Shown: piece after piece, positions 48,570 to 56,592 of the stretch | How positions within the stretch are numbered: position 1 is the stretch's first letter | Layout: each line of letters starts with the position of its first letter | Source: Arthrobacter sp. FW305-BF8 | GTDB taxonomy: Bacteria; Actinomycetota; Actinomycetes; Actinomycetales; Micrococcaceae | Direction of reading: 5' to 3' | Assembly (NCBI RefSeq): GCF_021789315.1 | Contig: NZ_CP084561.1 | Span: 2,852,001-2,916,000 of the forward strand | DNA length: 64,000 bases | Program-made: the position numbers and the translations under genes | The notes under the pieces: model-generated | Told to the model about the DNA's origin: nothing | What the model saw: the letters and a program-made list of their open reading frames with translations, nothing else | Database searches by the model: none

Positions 48570-48971
48570 CTACTCCTGCTCGGCGGCAGCAGCGGCCTTG
48601 GCCGATGCGTCGTCTCCCAGCTGCAGGTCCACCACCGGGCAGTCCTTCCACAGACGCTCCAGGGCGTAGAAGACACGGTCTTCCTCGTGCTGAACGTGGA
48701 TGACGACATCTGCGTAATCCAGCAGGACCCAGCGGCCGGCCGAACGGCCTTCGCGGCGGACCGGGCGGAGATCCTGCTTGATGAGTTCCTCTTCAATGCC
48801 GTCGACTATGGCGTTGACCTGGCGTTCGCTGGGTGCTGAAGCGATCAGGAACACGTCCGCCAAAGCCAGGCGTTCGCTGACGTCGAGGGCGACGATGTTT
48901 TGGGCGATCTTGTCCGCCGCGGCCCTGGCTGCGTGCCGGGCTATGGTGACGGATGATTCGGATGCGGTCAC
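48570..48971 (-). CDS. rsfS: Ribosome silencing factor RsfS
   Basis: The 133-residue protein matches RsfS: IARHAARAAADKIAQNIVAL, LADVFLIASAPSERQVNAIV, GIEEELIKQDLRPVRREG, RWVLLDYADVVIHVQHEEDR and the conserved FYALERLWKD end. It binds L14 and blocks subunit joining when nutrients are short. Order nadD - tail-anchored gene - rsfS on this strand agrees with other actinobacteria. Confidence 0.95.
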   Translation of the reverse strand: MTASESSVTIARHAARAAADKIAQNIVALDVSERLALADVFLIASAPSERQVNAIVDGIEEELIKQDLRPVRREGRSAGRWVLLDYADVVIHVQHEEDRVFYALERLWKDCPVVDLQLGDDASAKAAAAAEQE

Positions 48972-49019
48972 GGGACTCCTTGTGGTGATGAAAAGCGTAG
49001 GTGGTGGTACTGGCTGAAG

Positions 49020-50387
49020 TCAGCGTGAAAGGCCGCTGATGATCATGATGATGCCGGCAACGAGGGCGATTGCGCCGAGCGCCAGGACGCCAAGCTGGAT
49101 CATCCTCAACCGGTTGGCCCGGGCCAGCCCGGCGGTGGCTGCGTCCAGGGGCTCCAGCCCGTAGGCGGATTTCGCGGACACGGGCGGCAGCACCGCGACG
49201 TCTTCGCCGGACCCGTCGGTCCAGGCCTCATTCTGGCGGGCCACGGCCGGAGGCGCTGCTGCCGACCGCGCCGCCGCTTCCGCCCGGGCAATGACCCGCG
49301 ACCGTCCGGTGGACGGCGCGCTGGGGCGGGACGCCTTGGCTGTCCGGTTGCCACGCGCCGGAACCCGCGGACCAGGGTTGGTCACCACGGGAACATGAGA
49401 GGTGGCCGGCCGCTTCATGACGGGACGGTCCACACCGGGCACCTGTTCGAATTCCAGCGGTGTCACCATAGCGAGGTTGCTGGCGGTGGACGGACCGTTT
49501 TGTCCGCTCTGCTGGGGCGTGTTCTGTTCGGCAAGCTTCTGCTTGGCCATGGCCCGCTTGTTGAGCACAGCGGCCCGTTCGGCCAGGGCAATCTGCTGGG
49601 CCAGGATGTCCGGATCCACGGCTTCAGGGTCTGTCGCCGCGATGTGTTCCATCTTGGCGATCTGGTTCTTGGCCTGTTCGGCGAGGAGGGTACGCGCTTC
49701 AAGGGCCTGCTCAACGGTCATGCCCTCGGGCAATTCGTTCCCCGCCGGCGTCGCGGGCCGCGGGCCCGGACCGCCGGAGGGCTGGCCTGCAGGCTTCGAC
49801 CCGGTGGCAGGAGAGGGTTTGCCGGCCGTACCGGAGGAAGGGTCTGGCGAGGAAGCGGGCGCTTTCCCGGTGGAGGCGCCGCCGTCGGCCGGGGGCACCA
49901 CGGGCATCGCCGAAGTAACCGCCTGCTCCTTGAGCTGCATCAGCCGCAGCTGGCGGCGCGTCGGCGGGCCGCCGCCCGAAAGCTGCTCTTCCTTTTCGGA
50001 CAGCTCCTTGATGGTCCGCAGGGCGGCCCTGTCGCGGGCACGGATCTGGGACGAGCGTTCGGCGGCTGAGCCGGCTGGCGCGGAATCCGCGGGGCCCGGT
50101 GCCACCCGGCGCACGCGTTCAGCGGCATTTTCCTGCCTGGCATCTCCGGCGGCACGTGAAGAGCCAGGCTTTTCCGGGCCGGCGGGAGCTGGCGTGCCCG
50201 TGCCTGCCGGCGCCGGGCGCTTCGAGGCAGCCGGGTTCGGGGCGGGAGCCTTTGAAGCGGGCGGTTTGGAGGCAGGGACTGACTCACCGGCACCCGGGGG
50301 CGCGGCGTTCCGGTTCTGGGCCAGGGCTTCGTCCCGGGCCTTGCGCAGTTCTCGGCGACTGCGGATCGGTTGCTGTTCCTGACTCAT
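49020..50387 (-). CDS. Hypothetical protein with C-terminal membrane helix
   Basis: The 455-residue protein is largely disordered and Ala/Pro/Ser/Gly-rich (residues 20-245), with a helical stretch near 245-305 (TVEQALEARTLLAEQAKNQI) and a single C-terminal transmembrane helix (MIQLGVLALGAIALVAGIIM) ending the protein. It is therefore probably tail-anchored with most of it in the cytoplasm. No family is known. The ATG at 50387 lies 7 bp after the nadD stop, in the conserved nadD-rsfS interval. Confidence 0.75.
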   Translation of the reverse strand: MSQEQQPIRSRRELRKARDEALAQNRNAAPPGAGESVPASKPPASKAPAPNPAASKRPAPAGTGTPAPAGPEKPGSSRAAGDARQENAAERVRRVAPGPADSAPAGSAAERSSQIRARDRAALRTIKELSEKEEQLSGGGPPTRRQLRLMQLKEQAVTSAMPVVPPADGGASTGKAPASSPDPSSGTAGKPSPATGSKPAGQPSGGPGPRPATPAGNELPEGMTVEQALEARTLLAEQAKNQIAKMEHIAATDPEAVDPDILAQQIALAERAAVLNKRAMAKQKLAEQNTPQQSGQNGPSTASNLAMVTPLEFEQVPGVDRPVMKRPATSHVPVVTNPGPRVPARGNRTAKASRPSAPSTGRSRVIARAEAAARSAAAPPAVARQNEAWTDGSGEDVAVLPPVSAKSAYGLEPLDAATAGLARANRLRMIQLGVLALGAIALVAGIIMIISGLSR

Positions 50388-50394
50388 CTCAAAC

Positions 50395-51129
50395 TCATTC
50401 AGTGCTGGCTGGATCGTTTGTCTCGGTAGTTTCGGAGCTGCTGTTCCCGGCCGGTGCGGCATAGAGTCCGTATTTCGCGATGTACTGCACCACTCCGTCC
50501 GGCACCAGGTACCAGACGGGGTTATGGGCAGCAACGCGGGCGCGGCAGTCTGTTGACGAGATCGCCATGGCGGGGACCTCGAGCAGGCTGACGTCCTTCC
50601 GGCCCATGCCGTCGAGCTCATGGCCTGGCCGGGTTACTCCCACGAAGTGGGCCAGCGACCAGAGCTCGTCGATGTCCTTCCACGACAGGATTTGCGCCAG
50701 GGCGTCGGCGCCGGTGATGAAGAACAGGTCGGCGTCGGGCCGCTGCGTCCGCAGATCGCGGAGGGTGTCGATGGTGTACGTGGGACCGGGCCGGTCAACG
50801 TCGACCCGGCTTACAGTGAAACGCGGGTTCGACGCCGTCGCGATCACCGTCATCAGATAACGGTGTTCGGGTTCGCTGACCTTCTTGCTGGACTTCTGCC
50901 ACGGTTGGCCGGTGGGGACGAACACGACTTCATCGAGGCCGAATTTGTCGGCCACCTCGCTGGCGGCCACAAGGTGGCCGTGATGGATGGGATCGAAAGT
51001 CCCACCCATCACGCCCAGCCGCAGCCGGCGCTGCGTATCCTTGTGGTGCAGTGCGGCGGAAATGTTAGTGGCCCTGGCCGTGGTCGTGCTTGTTGGGGTG
51101 CTGGCGGTGCGGGTCCGCGTGCTCGTCAA
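50395..51129 (-). CDS. nadD: Nicotinate-nucleotide adenylyltransferase
   Basis: The protein is NadD: LGVMGGTFDPIHHGHLVAA, VVFVPTGQPWQK, YTIDTLRDLR, FFITGADALAQILSW and MAISSTDCRARV. It makes deamido-NAD from NaMN and ATP. The start is unclear. The first canonical start, TTG at 51129, overlaps the small membrane gene by 65 bp with a Thr-rich lead unlike the family. An ATT at 51063 sits 1 nt after that gene's stop with AGGG 8 nt upstream and gives a normal N-terminus. A start at the internal ATG would cut the first strand. Confidence 0.9.
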   Translation of the reverse strand: MTSTRTRTASTPTSTTTARATNISAALHHKDTQRRLRLGVMGGTFDPIHHGHLVAASEVADKFGLDEVVFVPTGQPWQKSSKKVSEPEHRYLMTVIATASNPRFTVSRVDVDRPGPTYTIDTLRDLRTQRPDADLFFITGADALAQILSWKDIDELWSLAHFVGVTRPGHELDGMGRKDVSLLEVPAMAISSTDCRARVAAHNPVWYLVPDGVVQYIAKYGLYAAPAGNSSSETTETNDPASTE

Positions 51130-51289
51130 CCGGAGAGTGACGGTTGCCCAAGTTGACGTAGGAGAGGGTAACGAGCATCAGCACCACCAGGATGGCAAAC
51201 ATCGAGATGCCGAAGACCCATGGCTCGGCCCACAGGGGCGCTCTCTCCTCGTGTTCGGCAACTGACGCGGCAATCTGCTGGAGCAGCAT
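51065..51289 (-). CDS. Small membrane protein upstream of nadD
   Basis: The 74-residue protein has a short N-terminal part (MLLQQIAASVAEHEERAPLW), one membrane helix (FGISMFAILVVLMLVTLSYV) and a His/Asp-rich tail (DEHADPHRQHPNKHDHGQGH) that might bind metal. TAGGGGAGAAA precedes the ATG at 51289. Its position between proA and nadD suits the conserved cluster. Confidence 0.8.
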   Translation of the reverse strand: MLLQQIAASVAEHEERAPLWAEPWVFGISMFAILVVLMLVTLSYVNLGNRHSPVDEHADPHRQHPNKHDHGQGH

Positions 51290-51389
51290 TTTCTCCCCTA
51301 GGAATGATAAGGATGACAACGGCGGAGATTCCCGCCGGTCCGGACTTCTTTACTATGTTACCGCTATGTCAGGAGCGGTTTCCGCGACG

Positions 51390-52742
51390 TTAAGCGCGGA
51401 CCTGGCCCTCGCCCTGGACAATCCACTTGGTGGTTGTCAGCTCGGTCAGGCCCATAGGGCCACGGGCGTGAAGCTTTTGGGTGGAAATGCCGACCTCGGC
51501 ACCCAGGCCCAGCTCGCCGCCGTCGGTAAACCGCGTGGACGCGTTCACTATGACCGCAGCGGAATCGATTTCCGCGATGAAGCGCTCCGCGTTTCGCAGG
51601 TCATTCGTCAGGATGGCTTCCGTGTGTCCAGTGGACCACGTGCGGATGTGCTTCACGGCGTCATCCAGGCTGTCCACCATGGCCACGGCCAAGTCCAGGT
51701 CCATGTACTCGGTGGCCCAGTCGTCGTCCGTAGCCGGCAGGGACTCCACCGACGCGGGAAGCGCAGCCCGGACGCGGTCATCGGCGTGCAACCGGACACC
51801 CGCCTTGCTCAGGGCTGCGGCGACCGCGGGCAGGACCGTGGAGCCGGAGTGCACAAGGAGTGTCTCCACTGTGTTGCAGACGCTGGGGCGCTGCGTCTTG
51901 GCGTTGAGGAGGATCTCCACCGCCATGTCTTCACTGGCCGACTCGTCGATGAAGATGTGGACGTTCCCCTCGCCGGTCTCAATGACCGGCACGGAGGAGT
52001 TGTTGACGACGGTCTGGATCAGCTCACGGCCGCCGCGCGGAATCAGCACGTCGACGCGCCCGCGGGCACGCATGAGCACGTTGGCGCCCTCACGGCCGAA
52101 CTGGTCCACGGTCTGAACGGCATCCGCCGGCAGGCCAACGGACTCCAGGGCGTCGCGCAGCACGCGGATGAGGGCTTCGTTGGTGAAGCCTGCTGCCGAA
52201 CCGCCGCGGAGGATCACGGCGTTGCCGCTCTTGAGCGCCAGGCCGGCGATGTCCACGGTCACGTTCGGCCGAGCCTCGTAAATCGCGGCAACCACGCCCA
52301 TGGGGACGTTGACCTGGCGCAGGCGCAGGCCATTGGGCAGGGTCTGGCCCCGCACCACATTGCCCACGGGATCGGGCAGGCCGGCCAGGTTTTCCAGGGC
52401 GGCCGCGAGGGCGGCAATGCGGGTTTCGTTGAGGGTCAGCCGGTCCAGGAGGGCGGCGGACGTGCCGTTGGCGCGGCCTGCTTCCACGTCCTTGGCGTTC
52501 GCGGCCAGGATCTGCTGCTTGTTCGCGACCAGGGCGCCGCCGATGGCGCGCAGGGCCTTGTCTTTCCAGGCCCGGTTGGCGCGGCCCATGCTGCGGGCGG
52601 CCTGGCGGGACCGGTCGGCGATCGCGTACACGGCGGACTCGGTCTCAGCGGGTGTGGGCTGCCTGTCTTCCGGCAGGCTGGGGACCGTCGTAGCGTCGTT
52701 GGATGTCTCGGCTGCTTGGTTCATCAGTGCCTCAGTCATCAT
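51390..52742 (-). CDS. proA: Glutamate-5-semialdehyde dehydrogenase (gamma-glutamyl phosphate reductase)
   Basis: The 450-residue protein is ProA, with KSGNAVILRGGSAAGFTNEA, VLIPRGGRELIQTVV and the catalytic Cys in RPSVCNTVETLLVHS. It reduces gamma-glutamyl phosphate made by ProB next door, the second step of proline synthesis. Starts at 52742, 52739 and 52724 are possible; the last has GAGG five bases before it. It is in the order obgE-proB-proA. Confidence 0.95.
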   Translation of the reverse strand: MMTEALMNQAAETSNDATTVPSLPEDRQPTPAETESAVYAIADRSRQAARSMGRANRAWKDKALRAIGGALVANKQQILAANAKDVEAGRANGTSAALLDRLTLNETRIAALAAALENLAGLPDPVGNVVRGQTLPNGLRLRQVNVPMGVVAAIYEARPNVTVDIAGLALKSGNAVILRGGSAAGFTNEALIRVLRDALESVGLPADAVQTVDQFGREGANVLMRARGRVDVLIPRGGRELIQTVVNNSSVPVIETGEGNVHIFIDESASEDMAVEILLNAKTQRPSVCNTVETLLVHSGSTVLPAVAAALSKAGVRLHADDRVRAALPASVESLPATDDDWATEYMDLDLAVAMVDSLDDAVKHIRTWSTGHTEAILTNDLRNAERFIAEIDSAAVIVNASTRFTDGGELGLGAEVGISTQKLHARGPMGLTELTTTKWIVQGEGQVRA

Positions 52743-52765
52743 TCAAGTCTAGGCGAGTCCGGCGC

Positions 52766-53938
52766 CTAGACCAGAACCAGGTCGTCAACGTGAACAACTT
52801 CACGGTCGAAGCCGCGGCCCAAAGCCTCGCCCAGCTCCACAGTGGACCGTCCGAGCATCTGCGGCAGTTCCGCCGCGGAGTAGTTCACCAGGCCGCGGGC
52901 GATCACCGTGCCGTCCAGCGAAACCATTTCGACGGCGTCTCCGCTTTCAAAATTGCCCTCAACAGCCTTGATGCCGGCGGGCAGCAGCGAGGTGCGGTTG
53001 TCCCGCACGGCCCGGACGGCGCCGTCGTCAATGATCAGCCGTCCCTGCACATGGGCGAGGTGCGCGAGCCACATCATCCGGACGGACTTGCGTCCGCCAT
53101 TGACGGTAAACCAGGTTCCGACGTCCTCGCCGGCCAGCGCGGACGCGGCGTTGGCGGTGGACGTGACGAGGGCAGGGATGCCCGAATCGGCCGCCATCAG
53201 GGCGGCCTCCACCTTGGTCTGCATGCCGCCGGTTCCCACGCCGGCCTTGCCGGTCTTGCCGATGGAGACGCCGTCGAGGTCCTCAGGACCGTCCACCTGG
53301 GGAATCCGTTTTGCGCCCTGGGCGGGCGGGCCGTCATACAGGGAGTCGACGTCGGACAGCAGCACCAGTGCATCCGCGCGCACCAGGTGCGCAACCAGGG
53401 CTGACAGCCGGTCGTTGTCGCCGAAACGGATCTTGTGGGTGGCCACGGTGTCGTTCTCGTTGACGACGGGCACGACGCCGAGGTTCAGGAGCCGGTTGAG
53501 GGCACGGAAGGCATTCTGGTGGTGGCTGCGCCGCATGAGGTCATCGGCGGTGAGGAGCACCTGGCTCACGGTGACGCCGTGGGCGGCGAACGCGTGGGTA
53601 TACCGGGCCATGAGCAGTCCCTGGCCCACGCTGGCCGCCGCCTGCTGGGTGGCGAGGTCGCGCGGACGCTTCGCCAGGCCGAGCGGCGCAAGGCCGGCCG
53701 AGATGGCGCCGGAAGACACGAGGATAATCTCGGTGCCCGCATTACATTTGGCGGCCAGCGCGTCCGAAAGCTCGGTCAGCGCCTCCTCCGATATTCCGCC
53801 CTTGATGCTGGTAAGGGACGACGATCCTACTTTGACCACAATGCGGCGCGCCCTGGCGAGCATGCTGCGGTCGTCGGTCTTGGGTTCCTCGATGACAATT
53901 GCGGAAGTATCAGTCACGTGTGCGGGTTCACTCCTCAT
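52766..53938 (-). CDS. proB: Glutamate 5-kinase
   Basis: The 390-residue protein is ProB: an amino-acid kinase domain (IVVKVGSSSLTS, LVSSGAISAGLAPLGL, VVPVVNENDTVAT, LLSDVDSLY, GVGTGGMQTKVEAA) followed by a PUA domain. It phosphorylates glutamate as the first step to proline and is normally inhibited by proline. ATG 53938 overlaps the obgE end; GTG at 53917 is an alternative. Confidence 0.95.
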   Translation of the reverse strand: MRSEPAHVTDTSAIVIEEPKTDDRSMLARARRIVVKVGSSSLTSIKGGISEEALTELSDALAAKCNAGTEIILVSSGAISAGLAPLGLAKRPRDLATQQAAASVGQGLLMARYTHAFAAHGVTVSQVLLTADDLMRRSHHQNAFRALNRLLNLGVVPVVNENDTVATHKIRFGDNDRLSALVAHLVRADALVLLSDVDSLYDGPPAQGAKRIPQVDGPEDLDGVSIGKTGKAGVGTGGMQTKVEAALMAADSGIPALVTSTANAASALAGEDVGTWFTVNGGRKSVRMMWLAHLAHVQGRLIIDDGAVRAVRDNRTSLLPAGIKAVEGNFESGDAVEMVSLDGTVIARGLVNYSAAELPQMLGRSTVELGEALGRGFDREVVHVDDLVLV

Positions 53939-55517
53939 GTTCGGTGTTCAGTCCACTCTCCTTGAGGGGCCGGGCCGCCCGGCGCGCGCTGACGGACTCG
54001 GTCCAGATGCCGGCCTTGCGCTCGGCTTCCAGCTCGGCCCGTGCCGCTGCCTTCGCGTCGCGGCGCTCGATCTGCTCCTCACGCTTCTGGCTGCGGGTGG
54101 GACGGTCGCCGATGTCTGCGAAGCGGACGTCCGTGCCGCGCGGCGAAGCCAGCAGCTCGGCGCCAGCCATCATGGTCGGCTCCCAGTCGAACACCACGCC
54201 GTCGTCCTCACCGATCACTACGGTGTCGCCGGGCTTGGCGCCCTGCTTGAACAGCTCGGTTTCGACGCCGAGCTTGGCCAGGCGGTCGGCAAGGTAGCCA
54301 ATGGCTTCCTCGTTGGTGAAGTCCGTCTGCTTGACCCAGCGCACGGGCTTTTCACCCAGCACGCGGAACAGCGGCTCCAGGTTTTTCTCCTCGCGGCGGA
54401 TCCGGAAGCCGGTCTCGTTGACGGCGCGGGGCCGCAGTACCGGTGCGTGCACCTTCGGCGGCGTGGCTGCCACGCTGTCGCGGGCGGCCTGGACGATCTC
54501 TGCCATGGCGAAGCCAAGCTGGCGCAGGCCCTCATGGCTCGTGGCCGAAACCTCGAACACACGGTAGCCGCGGGATTCAAGCTCGGGCCGGACAAACTCG
54601 GCCATGTCCTTGCCGTCCGGCAGGTCCACCTTGTTCAGTGCCACCAGCCGGGGGCGGTGGTTGAGCGGGACAACTTCGCCGTTCGAGCCGGCGTAGCTCA
54701 TGTCCACCGCGTACTTTTCGAGCTCGGTTTCGATAATTGCGAGGTCGGAGAGTGGATCTCGGTCAGATTCCAGCGTACCGCAGTCCAAAACGTGCACCAA
54801 GGCGGCACAGCGTTCGACGTGCCGGAGGAAGTTGTGGCCCAGGCCCTTGCCTTCGCTGGCACCCTCAATGAGGCCCGGCACGTCGGCGATGGTGAAGCGG
54901 ACGTCGCCGGCCTGGACCACGCCAAGGTTGGGGATGAGGGTGGTGAAGGGGTAGTCGGCGATCTTCGGGCGGGCGGCCGACATGGCCGCGATCAGGCTGG
55001 ACTTGCCGGCGGAGGGGAACCCGACCAGGGCGATGTCGGCGATCGACTTCAGCTCCAGGACGATGTCGGCGGCGTCACCCTCGATGCCGAGCAGGGCGAA
55101 TCCGGGCGCCCGCCGCTTCTGCGAGGACAGCGCGGCGTTACCCAGACCGCCGATCCCGCCGGACGCTGCGACAAATTCGGTGCCCTCCCCCACGAGGTCA
55201 GCAAGCACCTTGCCGTCCTTGGTCTTGACGACGGTCCCCTCGGGGACGGGCAGGACCAGGGTTTCGCCGTTCTTGCCGCCGCGCCAGTCGCCCATGCCGG
55301 GGCCGCCGTTGGTGGCATGCCGGTGGGGTGCGTGGTGGTAGTCCAGCAGCGTGGTGGTCTGCGAGTCGACGCGCAGGATGACGTCGCCGCCGTTGCCGCC
55401 GTTGCCGCCGTCAGGTCCGCCCAGCGGCTTGAACTTCTCACGGTGAACGGAGACACAGCCGTGGCCGCCGGTACCGCCGGATACGTGCAGTACTACCCGG
55501 TCTACAAAGCTCGCCAC
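53928..55517 (-). CDS. obgE: GTPase Obg/CgtA
   Basis: The 529-residue protein has the Gly-rich Obg domain (VSGGTGGHGCVSVHREKFKP, GGNGGNGGDVILRV), the G domain (GFPSAGKSSLIAAMSAARPK, FTIADVPGLIEGASEGKGLG, NKVDLPDG) and a C-terminal OCT domain, plus about 55 extra charged residues typical of actinobacteria. It is a ribosome-associated GTPase for 50S assembly and the stringent response. It overlaps proB by 11 bp. Confidence 0.96.
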   Translation of the reverse strand: MASFVDRVVLHVSGGTGGHGCVSVHREKFKPLGGPDGGNGGNGGDVILRVDSQTTTLLDYHHAPHRHATNGGPGMGDWRGGKNGETLVLPVPEGTVVKTKDGKVLADLVGEGTEFVAASGGIGGLGNAALSSQKRRAPGFALLGIEGDAADIVLELKSIADIALVGFPSAGKSSLIAAMSAARPKIADYPFTTLIPNLGVVQAGDVRFTIADVPGLIEGASEGKGLGHNFLRHVERCAALVHVLDCGTLESDRDPLSDLAIIETELEKYAVDMSYAGSNGEVVPLNHRPRLVALNKVDLPDGKDMAEFVRPELESRGYRVFEVSATSHEGLRQLGFAMAEIVQAARDSVAATPPKVHAPVLRPRAVNETGFRIRREEKNLEPLFRVLGEKPVRWVKQTDFTNEEAIGYLADRLAKLGVETELFKQGAKPGDTVVIGEDDGVVFDWEPTMMAGAELLASPRGTDVRFADIGDRPTRSQKREEQIERRDAKAAARAELEAERKAGIWTESVSARRAARPLKESGLNTEHEE

Positions 55518-55588
55518 GTTGAATCTCCTCTGTTGCTGATCAGGCCGTCATGGACGTCCAAATCGATTGTAATGCGGTTAAAAGAACA

Positions 55589-55617
55589 GTGGAGCGAGCC
55601 ATCATGGCCCGCTCCAC
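55589..55617 (-). terminator. Terminator after rpmA
   Basis: GTGGAGCG-A-GCC pairs with GGC-C-CGCTCCAC around ATCAT; TTCTTTT follows on the minus strand. It would separate rplU-rpmA from obgE. Confidence 0.8.
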
Positions 55618-55634
55618 CGGTTCAGAACTTGTTG

Positions 55635-55898
55635 TTACTCTGCAGCTGCAGCAGCAACGATGTTGACGACCCGACGGCCGCGGCGCGTGCCGAATTCAAC
55701 GGCACCTGCCTGCAGCGCGAAGAGGGTGTCGTCGCCGCCACGGCCAACGCCCGCACCGGGGTGGAAGTGGGTGCCGCGCTGGCGGACGATGATCTCGCCA
55801 GCGGAAACTACCTGGCCGCCGAAGCGCTTGACGCCGAGGTACTGGGCGTTGGAGTCACGACCGTTGCGAGTGGAGCTCGCGCCTTTTTTGTGTGCCAT
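55635..55898 (-). CDS. rpmA: 50S ribosomal protein L27
   Basis: The 87-residue protein is L27: MAHKKGASSTRNGRDSNAQY, LGVKRFGGQVVSAGEIIVRQ, RGTHFHPGAGVGRGGDDTLF. It sits near the peptidyl-transferase centre. The start lacks the cleaved N-terminal extension of Firmicutes L27. It follows rplU by 57 bp. Confidence 0.98.
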   Translation of the reverse strand: MAHKKGASSTRNGRDSNAQYLGVKRFGGQVVSAGEIIVRQRGTHFHPGAGVGRGGDDTLFALQAGAVEFGTRRGRRVVNIVAAAAAE

Positions 55899-55955
55899 TT
55901 GGAATGCCTGCCTTTAATTCTTGAGACTGCGGGAAACCTGTCCAGTAACCGGTGG

Positions 55956-56264
55956 TTACTGGATACCGGTGATCTTGACCTTGGTCAGTTCCTGGCGGTG
56001 ACCCTGGCGCTTCTTGTAACCGGTCTTGTTCTTGAACTTCTGGATGACGATCTTCGGACCACGGAGGTCCTGGAGGATCTCAGCCGTAACAGTTACCTTG
56101 GCCAGGTCCGCAGCTGCGGAGGTGACCTTGTCACCGTCCACCAAAAGCAGCGCGGGCAGCTCAATGGTGCTGCCAGCTCCACCGGCGACGCGGTTCAGGG
56201 TAACGAAGTCTCCAACGGAAACCTTCTCTTGGCGGCCGCCTGCGCGGACAATCGCGTACACCAC
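55956..56264 (-). CDS. rplU: 50S ribosomal protein L21
   Basis: The 102-residue protein is L21: VVYAIVRAGGRQEKVSVGDF, GSTIELPALLLVDGDKV, and the C-terminal KNKTGYKKRQGHRQELTKVK. It binds 23S rRNA. The start is taken as the first of two GTG codons in GTGGTGTAC; a GTG four codons upstream (56276) is possible. A leader of about 185 nt precedes it. Confidence 0.96.
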   Translation of the reverse strand: MVYAIVRAGGRQEKVSVGDFVTLNRVAGGAGSTIELPALLLVDGDKVTSAAADLAKVTVTAEILQDLRGPKIVIQKFKNKTGYKKRQGHRQELTKVKITGIQ

Positions 56265-56592
56265 TTGGGAACTCACTTCTCTCGACGTCTATTACTAAAT
56301 TTGCGTGCGGAAGCCGGGTCCGGAAATTGGCCTGGTTCTCGCTGTGCCTCAACGCCGTGGATTCCCCGGGGGAACCCGTGAGCTATCCCAGGAACCTGTC
56401 CGAGTGGACGATCCCGGGTCATAACCCAAGTGTTGGCGTAAGCACCGAAGATCTAGAATACGCTAATTCCGTCGTCGGCCGCAAATGAGGCTGGCAGCGG
56501 CGGGTTGTCCGTGATAAGCGCCACAGGGGCAGCTTTCCCGCACATCCGATGCCGTGCGCGACTATCCTACCGGGTAGCGGGCCCGGTTCCGC
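56265..56592 (-). promoter_or_regulatory. Promoter and long leader of rplU-rpmA
   Basis: On the minus strand TTGCGG (56484-56479) and TATTCT (56460-56455) form a promoter with an 18-bp spacer. The resulting leader of about 180 nt contains G/C-rich hairpins (for example GGGTTCCCCCGGGGAA), possibly for autoregulation by L21. Beyond the promoter no gene is seen up to the thiD/tenA stop. Confidence 0.6.

Noticed and set aside
52908..56381. Very long open frame on the plus strand across proB, obgE, rpmA and rplU
   Set aside because: It is antisense to four well-conserved genes; in high-GC DNA such mirror frames are common and the translation has no recognisable domain.
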